Assembly: GCA_017622115.1 (NCBI GenBank)
Contig: JAGART010000073.1
Location: 1-7,240 of the forward strand
Source: Clostridia bacterium
GTDB lineage: Bacteria; Bacillota; Clostridia; Christensenellales; UBA1242
DNA: 7,240 bases
Direction of reading: 5' to 3'
Under the pieces are notes generated by a model, which saw only the letters and a list, made by a program, of their open reading frames with translations, was not told where the DNA came from and ran no database searches. Shown one piece after another: positions 1-7,240 of this stretch. Numbering within the stretch: position 1 is the stretch's first letter; each line of letters begins with the position of its first letter. Both the position numbers and the translations under genes were made by a program.

Positions 1-1
1 A

Positions 2-2983
2 GTTGCTTTTGCAAGTGTGTTATTTGACTCTATTGCTCAATTAAAATCTTGCAAAATTTCGCCACTTAACCTCAAAAATTGTATAGATAGTGTCAAAAAT
101 AAGTCACTTAAACTCAAATTAACGGATTTAGCGTTGATTTATCAATATTACGAAGATTATTTAAGCAACGTATATATTGACTCAAATAATAGATTAAAAT
201 TATTGTGTAATACTATTGCAGAAAGTACTGATTATGAAAATACAGATGTACATTTTTGCAACTTTGATAGTATTACAGAGCAAGGATTAGATGTTTTAAA
301 GGTTTTATTAAAACAATCAAATGGGGTAACTATTGGTGTTGTCTTGCCAGAAAAATCTCAACAAAATGCAGATATGTATAATTTGGAAATGTTTCAAAAT
401 ATTAGTGTAATTGCTCGTAATCTAAATATTAAACCAACGGTTTTATATGCTCAAAATAATCGTTTAGGCGAAGTAAAACATATTTTGCGTAATGTAATGG
501 CTGTTAATCCAGAAGTTATGGAATTAAAAGATGATAACACAGTACGAGTTTTTAGTGCGAGTAATCCTCGAATGGAAGTTGAATGGTTGGCTGTTGATAT
601 TGTAAATAAAGTTAAAAATGGTGCAAGATTTAAAGATTTTGCTATAAATTGTGCAAATTTAGAGAGTTATTCGCCAACAATTAAAAGAATATTCAATTTT
701 TATAATATTCCTTTTTGGGCAGATATTCCGTTTAATTTGCAAAATACGGAGGGCTATAAATTTTTACAATCCGCATTAGATTGTGTGCAAGAAAACTTTC
801 AAGCAAAAGATGTGTTTAGATTTGTTAAAAATAGTTTAATAGGATTAAGTCAACAAGAATGTGAAGTTTTCGAAAATGTTGTAAATAGATACTGTTTACA
901 AGGAAATAACTTTTTAAATAATAATGCACCTAAAAATGAAGATGAAGAATTTTTGCAATATTTAGAAATAAAACAAAAAATTGCACCGTTGTTTACTTTG
1001 GCAAAAAATATTGAGATAAGTAAAACTATTGCAGAATATGTTGCTAGTGTTTGTGTGTTTTTGGAAGAAATGGAGTTTGAGGCAAACTTAAAAGGTATGG
1101 CAGAGGCGTTTTTTGAAAATGGTGATTTAGAGAGAAATAGTATAACACGTCAAAATTTTAATAAAATTGATAATATTTTTACGCAAATGCGTGATATTAT
1201 GGGGCAAATGGAGTGTGATTTTGCTGAATTTAATAAGATTTGGAAAACAGGTGCGGCTACTGTAACGATTTCGCCTTTGCCTATGAGTCTTGATTGCGTT
1301 TATGTTGGGCAAAGTTTGCAAAGTGTGTTTAATGAGGTTGAGCATTATTATATTTTAGGTGCGATTGAGGGTGATTTTCCTGCGTGGGTGGCGGATGTAG
1401 GTTTAATTGCTGATAGCGATATAAATATGTTGGGTGCAAATAGTGTACAAATTTCGCCAACAATTAGACAGGTAAATGCTCGTAGTAGGTTTAAGACCTT
1501 GCAAAGTTTTTGTTATGCAAACAAAACTTTGACTATTCTTTTCCCACTAAATAAAGGTGGTGAGGAGTGTAAACCTGCAAGTGTTATTGAATCTTTGTTA
1601 AGTTTGTTTACTTTTAATAATCAGCCATTTAATTGCATTCAGTTAAATTCATTTTTAAATGATGATAGTGCTTTTGGTGGACAAGCAAAACGATTTGGTG
1701 TTTTGTGGCCTAATAAAAATGCAATATTAAATGGTTTGTTAGATAACATAGATAACGAAGAAATTAATCCTAAAATTTTAGCAACTACATATCAGGTGTT
1801 AAAAGAAAAAGGTTGTAATAATTTACTGCAAAACATAGAAAATTTGAAAAATTCTAAAACAAAAATAGCAAATTTAACTAATCCTAATGAGATTTTCTTT
1901 ACAGAAGATAAAGCAGGTGTAACACAAATTGAAAAGTTTTTTGAATGTCCTTATGCACACTTTTTAACTTATGGTTTAAAATTAAAAGAAAAGAAAACAG
2001 CAAGAATTGAGGCTGTTGATGTGGGTAATATTTTGCACGCAGTATTAGAAAGATTTGGACGTTTGATAAGAAGTAAAGGAGTGCAACAAAATAGCAAAAT
2101 AACACAAATAGTAAGCCAAATTTTTGATGAAGTGATGCAATATAAGCAATTTGAGTATATTGTTTTTGCGGGTCATAATAATACTTTAATAGATGCGTTA
2201 AAAGCGGAAGCAGTCCACGCTTGTGAAGCAATCAACTATCAAATGCAACATTCGCAATACAAAATTAAGTTTGTGGAAGCCAAATTTGGCGATAGCGGTT
2301 TTGTTGCTGTGCCAGAAATTGCTGTTATAAATACTAAAAAACGAGTAAAAATTAGTGGTAAAATTGACCGTGCAGACATTTTTGGAAATAGATTAAGAAT
2401 AATTGACTACAAAACAAGTAAACGAAGTGCGGACTTTAAGTTGATTAATTTTTATTTGGGTAAAAAAATACAATTATTTTATTATATGCAGGTAATTTTA
2501 AATAATTTGAATATGCAAGCAGGTGGGGCTTATTATTTGCCTGTGCATAAAGAATATTTAGACAAAGCGCCTATTAGTCCTTATTCTAGTTTTTGTATGC
2601 AAGGGGTAACTTTGGACAATCCTACTAATTTATTAAGTCAAGATGACCAAATAGATTTTGAGCATAATGAAAGTGATATTATCAAAGTGGCTATAAGTAA
2701 ATCTTCTGCAAATGTTGAGGCTGGGGAATTTGTTTTTGATAAGCGAATAGGTTTGGTTGCAACAGAGGAGCAATTTAATAATTTATTAAATTATGCTAAA
2801 AATGTTTTGGAAGGTGCAATAAACGATATTTATAATGGTGAAATTGAGCCTAAATTTTTAAAAGATGCTTGTGTTTTTTGTAAGTATAAAAATATTTGTC
2901 GTGTAGGTGTATTAATAGAAAAGAAAATAAGAAGTGAAAATTTTGAAGTAAAACTGGAAACGTTTGATTTTAAGGAGAAATGA
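2..2983 (+). CDS. addB: AddB (RexB-type), helicase-nuclease subunit B, N-terminus missing
   Basis: Subunit of the AddAB heterodimer, which unwinds and resects double-strand DNA ends for RecA-dependent repair; AddB carries the nuclease for one strand and, in studied members, the Chi-reading site. The frame is open to the left edge: the GTG at 17 is preceded by in-frame codons reading VAFAS, so it is probably internal. 993 codons are visible against about 1160 in Bacillus subtilis AddB, so the N-terminal ATP-binding loop should lie upstream. Residues counted from the codon at base 2: a degenerate helicase-like core with the family's GAIEGDFP segment (453-460); C649 in FFECPYAHF; RecB-type nuclease motifs with D789 and D792 in GKIDRAD and D802/K804 in IIDYKTS; then C957, C960 and C966 in CVFCKYKNIC. 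The CX2CX5C spacing and the distant first Cys match the AddB iron-sulfur staple. It is coupled to addA, which strongly supports the name. No disruption is seen. Confidence 0.95.
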   Translation, partial: VAFASVLFDSIAQLKSCKISPLNLKNCIDSVKNKSLKLKLTDLALIYQYYEDYLSNVYIDSNNRLKLLCNTIAESTDYENTDVHFCNFDSITEQGLDVLKVLLKQSNGVTIGVVLPEKSQQNADMYNLEMFQNISVIARNLNIKPTVLYAQNNRLGEVKHILRNVMAVNPEVMELKDDNTVRVFSASNPRMEVEWLAVDIVNKVKNGARFKDFAINCANLESYSPTIKRIFNFYNIPFWADIPFNLQNTEGYKFLQSALDCVQENFQAKDVFRFVKNSLIGLSQQECEVFENVVNRYCLQGNNFLNNNAPKNEDEEFLQYLEIKQKIAPLFTLAKNIEISKTIAEYVASVCVFLEEMEFEANLKGMAEAFFENGDLERNSITRQNFNKIDNIFTQMRDIMGQMECDFAEFNKIWKTGAATVTISPLPMSLDCVYVGQSLQSVFNEVEHYYILGAIEGDFPAWVADVGLIADSDINMLGANSVQISPTIRQVNARSRFKTLQSFCYANKTLTILFPLNKGGEECKPASVIESLLSLFTFNNQPFNCIQLNSFLNDDSAFGGQAKRFGVLWPNKNAILNGLLDNIDNEEINPKILATTYQVLKEKGCNNLLQNIENLKNSKTKIANLTNPNEIFFTEDKAGVTQIEKFFECPYAHFLTYGLKLKEKKTARIEAVDVGNILHAVLERFGRLIRSKGVQQNSKITQIVSQIFDEVMQYKQFEYIVFAGHNNTLIDALKAEAVHACEAINYQMQHSQYKIKFVEAKFGDSGFVAVPEIAVINTKKRVKISGKIDRADIFGNRLRIIDYKTSKRSADFKLINFYLGKKIQLFYYMQVILNNLNMQAGGAYYLPVHKEYLDKAPISPYSSFCMQGVTLDNPTNLLSQDDQIDFEHNESDIIKVAISKSSANVEAGEFVFDKRIGLVATEEQFNNLLNYAKNVLEGAINDIYNGEIEPKFLKDACVFCKYKNICRVGVLIEKKIRSENFEVKLETFDFKEK
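2972..2977 (+). promoter_or_regulatory. Ribosome binding site of addA, inside the end of addB
   Basis: AAGGAG lies in the last codons of addB. It is only 2 bases from the ATG at 2980 but 5 bases from the ATG at 2983. The usual spacing therefore favours the second ATG. The stop TGA of addB (2981-2983) overlaps both candidate starts, an arrangement typical of translational coupling. Confidence 0.75.
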
Positions 2984-5900
2984 TGGATTACAACAACAAT
3001 CAAAGAATGGCAATTCAAACACGTGATAAAGATATACTGGTTTCTGCGGGGGCGGGAAGTGGTAAAACTTTTGTAATGATAGAAAGAATTGCAGACAATA
3101 TTATTAATCATAGAGTTAGTGTTGATGAATTGCTGGTAGTTACATTTACAAATGCTGCGGCAAGTGAGATGCGTGCTAAATTAAACAATAAATTGCTCGC
3201 TCTTTTGGCTGATGAAAATTTATCTCATAACGAGCGTAAGTATTTATTAGAGCAAGTAGATTTAATGGGGCAAAGTGATATTTGTACTTTGCATAAGTTT
3301 TGTCAAACTATAATCCAAAAATATTTTTATACGATTTCGCTTGACCCTTCTTTTAATGTAGGTGAAGAAAGTGAAACAGCCGTTTTGCGTGGCCGTGCTA
3401 TAAATGATGTGTTTAAATCGTTGGCAGAAAAAAAAGACAAGCAATTTATGTTGCTTGCTCGTACTTTTGATGATAAACGTGGTTTTGATAAAATTAAAAA
3501 TTACGTCTATAAGATTTATGATTTTTTAACAAATCAACCAGATGTTTTAGAATATAAAAATAAAATTGATTTAGCATATAGCGGTGAGATAAATCAAAAT
3601 CAATTTGCTGTTGTAATAAACAATTATGTTTGTGAAGTTTTTGAGTATTTTGCTCAATGTTTTGTTGATTTAAAGCAAGAAGCAGAATTTTTGGGTAGTG
3701 ATGCTTTAATAAATATATTTGAAGAATACATAGCCGAATTTAGCAAAGTAAACAATCAAAATTCATTTGCAGAAAATCATCATTTAGTTTTTAATTTTTG
3801 TCTTAAAAATTTATCTGCAAAAGTTTATAGTCCAGAGGAGCAGGAGTTAAAGACAAAGGCTTCAAGTTTAAAAACTGCGTTTACAAGAGTTTTAAACGAA
3901 AATCTAAAAAAACACGTGTATTTAAGTGAGAATTTACAAGAAATTCAAGATAACTTAAATTCGAGCAGAATTATTGTTGATGCTATGTTTATGGTTGTTA
4001 ATCAATTTAGTGAGCGATATTTAAAACTTAAAAAAGAAAGAAATTTGCTCGACTTTTCTGATTTGGAGCATTTTGCTTATGAAATTTTACAAAATCCACA
4101 AGTAGAGGAAGAAATTAAAAATAAATATAAGCAAATTTATGTTGATGAATATCAAGATATAAACGATATTCAAGAGGGAATTATTTCAAAAGTACATAAA
4201 GGCAAAGATTTATTTTTGGTGGGTGATGTAAAGCAAAGTATTTATGGTTTTAGAAATACAAATCCACAGATTTTTTTAAATAAACAAAGTGCTTTTGCTG
4301 ATAAAAGCAACACATCATCAACTGCTTTACCTTTAAACGAAAACTATCGTACAGACCAAAAAATTTTGGATTTTGTAAACTGGACTTTTGGGGCTTTGAT
4401 GACAAAGTCGTTAGGTGGAATTGATTATTTGCCTGACAATAAAATGGTTTCAGGGTGCGATTTTAAAGTGGCTCAAAATAGTTTGCCACAAGTGGAAGTT
4501 TTAATCATTGAAAAAGAAAAAGAAGAAAAGCCTAAAATTACACCAACAGAAGTTTATCGTGTGAGCAATGCACCAGTTTTGATTGATGAAGAAAAAAATT
4601 ATGCAAAATCAGAGGCAGAAGTTATTTATAATAAGATAATGCAATTAATTGATGAGCAAAAGCAAATTTTTGACCCCAAATTAGGTGAAAAAGGTGATTT
4701 TAGAGATATATCATATAAAGATATTACTCTTTTGGCTCGTGGCAGAAGTGAGTATTTAGATATTTTGTTAAAAGAATTATCTGATTTTGGTTTGCCTATT
4801 GCTCCTGTTGCTCGTGATACTGTTTTTGATGAGTATGAAGTATATACATTATATAATTACTTATGCTTGATTAATAATAAGACAGATGATATAAGTTTAA
4901 CCTCGTTTTTGATTTCGCCTATAATAGGGCTTAATGAAAATGAACTTTCACACGTGCGTGCGTGTACGCCTGCGTGCGATAATTTTTATGAATGTATTTT
5001 AAACTATAATTTGCAAGATGAGATTTTACAAAAAATTAATTATGCAGTTAATTTAATTGAAGATGGTAAAGAAGATTTAATAAATAAAACTATTTACGAA
5101 TTATTAGTGAAGTTTTGCGAAAAGACAAATTATTTAAATTTAATTAGTGCATTTGAGGGCGGACAAAATCGTGTGCGAAATGTATTAGGTTATTTAAATA
5201 GTTTTGTGGGCAAAAGATATAATGCTGATTTGTGTGAATATTTGGCAAGCGTTCAATCAAGTGAGGAAAGTCCTAAAATTAATCCGGAATTTAATGTTGG
5301 TGCAAGCGTAATAGGTGTGGAAACAATGCACCATAGTAAGGGGTTAGAATATCCTATTGTGTTTTTAGTAGATAGTGGACACGGATTTAATATGGAAGAA
5401 ATGCGTGGTGACTTTTTGCTACATTCAAATTTGGGTGTAGGAATGTACACGTATGACCCAGATTTGCGTGTAAAAAAGGAAACTGTTTCGCACAGTGCAA
5501 TTAAAATAGCACTCAACGATAAACGTTTTGCCGAAAATTTAAGACTTTTGTATGTTGCTATGACTAGGGCTAAAAATCATTTATTTATAACAGGTAGTGT
5601 AGATGTGCAAAAATTAAGTGCAAATACAAAACCTTATGCTTTAAAAACTTCACCAAACAATATGAGTTTGATTTTGTCTGTTTTATCAAAAGAGCAATTA
5701 GAAGATTTTAAATTTAAAAAGCATCTTGATTTAAAATTAAGTAAAGACAATATTATAAAATTTAGAGCGTATCCTTGCCAAATAAATAGTACAAAAAAAT
5801 CAACAAAATCAAATTCTTTTAATTTTGGTGATATAGATACTAACTTTAAAAATATTCTTAATCAAAATTGTGATTTTTTGTATGAGTTTGAAAAAAGTAC

Positions 5901-6510
5901 AAAGACGGCACTTAAAAATTCGGTTACTGGTCTAAATAGATTTGATGATGAGCCAGAAAGTAGTCATAACTCGCAACCTCAAAATTTTGGATTAGCGGAA
6001 AGTAAGCCAAATAAATTTAAACCAGTAGATACAAAAATAGGTATTATTTATCATAAAGCAATGCAGTTAATTGACTTTGAGCTTAATTCTGTACAAGAAG
6101 TTTCTGCATTTTTGCAAACAAAATTAAGTAATGAAGAATTTAATTTGATAAATTGTGAAAAAATATATAAAGCAATAGTCAATTTGCGTCCGTTATTGCA
6201 AGGTGCAAGATTGTTTAGAGAACAACAATTTTTAATGCGTGTGCCTTTGTGCGATTTGATTGATAGTGAAATTCAAGATTGTGTACTTGTGCAAGGAGTT
6301 GTCGATTTAATCATTGTAAAGAATAATGAAATCTATATTATAGACTATAAAACAAGTAATTCGCATAATGTTGAAAAAACCGCACAAAATTATTATATAC
6401 AGATGAAATGTTATCAAAAAGCGGTCGAAGGTGCGCTAAATTGTAAGATAACGCAAAAATTTCTTTACTTTTTTTTGCAAGAACGCTTAATATTAATTGA
6501 CAACGAATAA
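2983..6510 (+). CDS. addA: AddA (RexA-type), ATP-dependent helicase-nuclease subunit A
   Basis: Motor and second nuclease of AddAB: a 3'-5' SF1A (UvrD/RecB-like) helicase with a C-terminal RecB-family nuclease. Length is 1175 residues, near the 1232 of Bacillus subtilis AddA. The motifs run in order (residues from the Met at 2983): Q motif with Q7; Walker A SAGAGSGKT with K28; motif Ia VVTFTNAAASEM; Walker B VDEYQD with D388/E389; motif III GDVKQSIYGFR from 414; motif IV NENYRT with R456; motif V VETMHHSKGLEYP around 779-791; motif VI LLYVAMTRAK with R862; nuclease H1024 in IIYHKAM, D1108 in VVDL, and D1121/K1123 in IIDYKTS. All expected catalytic residues are present, so both activities should be intact. 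The ATG at 2980 would add one Met; 2983 is preferred for ribosome-binding-site spacing. It lies directly behind addB, presumably in one transcript whose promoter is outside the window. Confidence 0.97.
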   Translation: MDYNNNQRMAIQTRDKDILVSAGAGSGKTFVMIERIADNIINHRVSVDELLVVTFTNAAASEMRAKLNNKLLALLADENLSHNERKYLLEQVDLMGQSDICTLHKFCQTIIQKYFYTISLDPSFNVGEESETAVLRGRAINDVFKSLAEKKDKQFMLLARTFDDKRGFDKIKNYVYKIYDFLTNQPDVLEYKNKIDLAYSGEINQNQFAVVINNYVCEVFEYFAQCFVDLKQEAEFLGSDALINIFEEYIAEFSKVNNQNSFAENHHLVFNFCLKNLSAKVYSPEEQELKTKASSLKTAFTRVLNENLKKHVYLSENLQEIQDNLNSSRIIVDAMFMVVNQFSERYLKLKKERNLLDFSDLEHFAYEILQNPQVEEEIKNKYKQIYVDEYQDINDIQEGIISKVHKGKDLFLVGDVKQSIYGFRNTNPQIFLNKQSAFADKSNTSSTALPLNENYRTDQKILDFVNWTFGALMTKSLGGIDYLPDNKMVSGCDFKVAQNSLPQVEVLIIEKEKEEKPKITPTEVYRVSNAPVLIDEEKNYAKSEAEVIYNKIMQLIDEQKQIFDPKLGEKGDFRDISYKDITLLARGRSEYLDILLKELSDFGLPIAPVARDTVFDEYEVYTLYNYLCLINNKTDDISLTSFLISPIIGLNENELSHVRACTPACDNFYECILNYNLQDEILQKINYAVNLIEDGKEDLINKTIYELLVKFCEKTNYLNLISAFEGGQNRVRNVLGYLNSFVGKRYNADLCEYLASVQSSEESPKINPEFNVGASVIGVETMHHSKGLEYPIVFLVDSGHGFNMEEMRGDFLLHSNLGVGMYTYDPDLRVKKETVSHSAIKIALNDKRFAENLRLLYVAMTRAKNHLFITGSVDVQKLSANTKPYALKTSPNNMSLILSVLSKEQLEDFKFKKHLDLKLSKDNIIKFRAYPCQINSTKKSTKSNSFNFGDIDTNFKNILNQNCDFLYEFEKSTKTALKNSVTGLNRFDDEPESSHNSQPQNFGLAESKPNKFKPVDTKIGIIYHKAMQLIDFELNSVQEVSAFLQTKLSNEEFNLINCEKIYKAIVNLRPLLQGARLFREQQFLMRVPLCDLIDSEIQDCVLVQGVVDLIIVKNNEIYIIDYKTSNSHNVEKTAQNYYIQMKCYQKAVEGALNCKITQKFLYFFLQERLILIDNE
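4949..4969. other. Alternating pyrimidine-purine tract inside addA
   Basis: Twenty-one bases alternate strictly between pyrimidine and purine, mostly CA/TG and CG steps, in a gene that is otherwise about 30 percent G+C. The 8-mer TGCGTGCG occurs at 4955-4962 and again at 4971-4978. The tract encodes part of SHVRACTPACDN, which follows the SPIIGLNENEL segment of AddA's helicase region, so the reading frame itself looks ordinary. Such tracts can adopt the Z-DNA form under negative supercoiling; that it does so here is inference. Confidence 0.5.
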
Positions 6511-6526
6511 CCGTGTTTTGTATAAT
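6497..6526 (+). promoter_or_regulatory. Consensus SigA-type promoter for the membrane-protein gene
   Basis: TTGACA (6497-6502) and TATAAT (6521-6526) are both perfect matches to the housekeeping consensus and are 18 bases apart. The -35 box lies inside the final codons of addA (Ile-Asp-Asn). A start of transcription near 6533 would give a leader of about 40 bases before the ATG at 6573. In A+T-rich DNA a lone TATAAT means little, but a perfect pair at near-optimal spacing, just upstream of a gene with a good ribosome binding site, is convincing. Confidence 0.8.
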
Positions 6527-6537
6527 GAATATACAAA
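6517..6537. repeat. Perfect inverted repeat over the -10 box, possible operator
   Basis: TTTGTATA (6517-6524) and TATACAAA (6530-6537) are exact reverse complements separated by 5 bases. The dyad covers most of the TATAAT box and the predicted transcription start, a position where a dimeric repressor could block RNA polymerase. The stem is nearly all A-T and the next T run (6548-6552) starts 10 bases beyond it, so it does not look like an intrinsic terminator for addA. A chance palindrome in A+T-rich DNA remains possible. Confidence 0.45.
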
Positions 6538-6561
6538 GATTGTCAAATTTTTGTAAAAAAT

Positions 6562-6566
6562 AGGAG
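6562..6566 (+). promoter_or_regulatory. Ribosome binding site of the membrane-protein gene
   Basis: AGGAG ends 6 bases before the ATG at 6573, an ideal spacing. It fixes the start of the gene at the right edge. Confidence 0.85.
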
Positions 6567-6572
6567 ATTATT

Positions 6573-7240
6573 ATGTTTTCATTATTAGGCGATACAGCAG
6601 TCGATACAATGATACAATTCTTTGAAAGTTTACTAGGGGGCATCACCCTAGATGTTTTGTTGTATATTTTTATCGGCATTATGGCTGCTTTATTTATTGC
6701 TGGTATTGTTAGACTTATATGGTGTTATGAAAGTCGTGCTATGCGACAAATGCGTAGAATTAATAAATATTTAAAAGATAATCCACGTGTAAATGACGAA
6801 AATCTTGTCGATTTTCACAATAAGATGAAAAAACTCCCTCGCAGAATAAGAGACCGTTGGCAATTATTTATGTTGGAGCGTGAGGGTAGTCCTAGTAGAT
6901 ATATGACAGTCGAATATTGTGTAAAACGTCCTCTTTACAATAGTGCGATTTTAATTGTTAAAAAACAAATGGGATATGCTACACTTATTGTTAGTTTACT
7001 TGCATTAGTGTTGAGTATGTCTTTGCTTGTGCTTGCTTCTGGTACTACTGCGATTACTTTGTTATTAGTGCTTCAAGCATTAATTATTCCGTTTGTTTGT
7101 AGTCTTTTTGGTTGTATTTTCTGTATGGTTTTACATTTGAGATATACTAGCGTAAACAATAATCTTTATGATATGTTTACTGTTTTTGTACGTAATATCG
7201 ACAAAGCCACAAACTCTATGCCTGACTATGTTGACTATGA
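6573..7240 (+). CDS. Three-helix membrane protein of unknown function, 3' end missing
   Basis: I do not recognise this gene. The frame runs without a stop from the ATG at 6573 to the right edge: 222 codons plus 2 bases. Visible parts: a short N-terminus ending in GGITLD; a hydrophobic helix at about 28-50 (LLYIFIGIMAALFIAGIV); a strongly basic soluble stretch at about 52-133 with RQMRRINKYLK and KMKKLPRRIRDRW; a helix pair at about 134-155 and 160-187; and a tail that is cut off at MPDYVDY. By the positive-inside rule the basic stretch should be cytoplasmic, giving an outside N-terminus. No signal-peptide cleavage site is evident. One helix, a cytoplasmic domain, then two helices resembles the layout of TolQ/ExbB/MotA proteins, but I see no conserved motif of that family and do not assign it. 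The gene has its own perfect-consensus promoter and a good ribosome binding site, which suggests substantial expression apart from addAB. Confidence 0.85.
   Translation, partial: MFSLLGDTAVDTMIQFFESLLGGITLDVLLYIFIGIMAALFIAGIVRLIWCYESRAMRQMRRINKYLKDNPRVNDENLVDFHNKMKKLPRRIRDRWQLFMLEREGSPSRYMTVEYCVKRPLYNSAILIVKKQMGYATLIVSLLALVLSMSLLVLASGTTAITLLLVLQALIIPFVCSLFGCIFCMVLHLRYTSVNNNLYDMFTVFVRNIDKATNSMPDYVDY
6633..6651 (+). other. G+C-rich stem-loop early in the membrane-protein coding sequence
   Basis: CTAGGG (6633-6638) and CCCTAG (6646-6651) form a perfect 6-base stem with a 7-base loop, about 60 bases into the gene. The codons across it are CTA, GGG, GGC, ATC, ACC and CTA, all G/C-richer or less common choices than the TTA, GGT and ATT favoured elsewhere in the window. 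A T-rich but interrupted stretch follows, so an attenuator-like role is conceivable but unproven. Confidence 0.45.

Noticed and set aside
17..19. GTG as the start codon of addB
   Set aside because: The frame stays open upstream to the window edge and encodes plausible protein. The N-terminal part of the family is missing and no ribosome binding site precedes this GTG.
2201..2210. AGCGG (Bacillus subtilis Chi) occurrences, such as the one in addB
   Set aside because: A 5-mer occurs several times by chance in 7 kb. Chi differs between species, and no strand or frequency bias can be judged from one window.
1899..2231. Antisense open frame of 110 codons within addB
   Set aside because: It lies wholly opposite conserved addB sequence, including the first iron-sulfur Cys. 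Its product has no recognisable domain and is what A+T-rich antisense frames commonly give.
5253..5516. Antisense open frame of 87 codons opposite addA motif V
   Set aside because: It is explained by the composition of the addA coding sequence; it is opposite essential helicase motifs and has no domain features.
6517..6552. Intrinsic terminator after addA
   Set aside because: The only hairpin there is almost entirely A-T and its T run begins 10 bases after the stem. It also coincides with a promoter, so an operator or chance dyad is more likely.
6547..6561. ATTTTT/AAAAAT hairpin before the membrane-protein gene
   Set aside because: It is only A-T pairs with a 3-base loop, which is expected by chance in this composition and would be very unstable.
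6338..6679. Antisense open frame of 113 codons spanning the end of addA and the next gene
   Set aside because: It overlaps two well-supported genes and the promoter on the other strand, and no family features are visible in it.

Overview
This is a strongly A+T-rich window (G+C around 30 percent, judged by eye) read entirely on the + strand. The standard code fits: TGG is used for Trp, and the genes end in TGA and TAA. AGGAG-type ribosome binding sites, tight packing of genes and an AddAB (RexAB-type) helicase-nuclease point to a low-G+C Firmicute, most likely an uncultured Clostridia-like lineage. The taxonomic call is inference; no rRNA or other marker gene is present.

Layout: (1) From the left edge to 2983 lies most of addB, with its N-terminus cut off by the window. 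(2) addA (2983-6510) follows with translational coupling: the stop of addB and the start of addA share bases in an ATGATG string. (3) A 62-base gap follows. It holds a SigA-type promoter with perfect consensus hexamers (TTGACA, 18 bases, TATAAT), whose -35 box lies inside the last codons of addA. A perfect 8-base-arm inverted repeat covers the -10 box. (4) From 6573 to the right edge lies the first 222 codons of a three-helix membrane protein that I do not recognise.

AddA and AddB form one heterodimeric enzyme. It processes double-strand DNA ends to 3' single-stranded tails for RecA. All the sequence hallmarks that can be checked are present: the complete set of SF1A helicase motifs in AddA, nuclease motifs in both subunits, and the four iron-sulfur cysteines of AddB. 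The membrane protein has its own promoter and so is probably a separate transcription unit. Its closeness to addAB is no evidence of a DNA-repair role.

I saw no tRNA, rRNA, CRISPR array, insertion sequence or convincing intrinsic terminator, and no clear sign of a new multi-gene system. What merits a second look is the promoter and palindrome after addA, a G+C-rich stem-loop early in the membrane-protein gene, the membrane protein itself, and a short alternating purine-pyrimidine tract inside addA.
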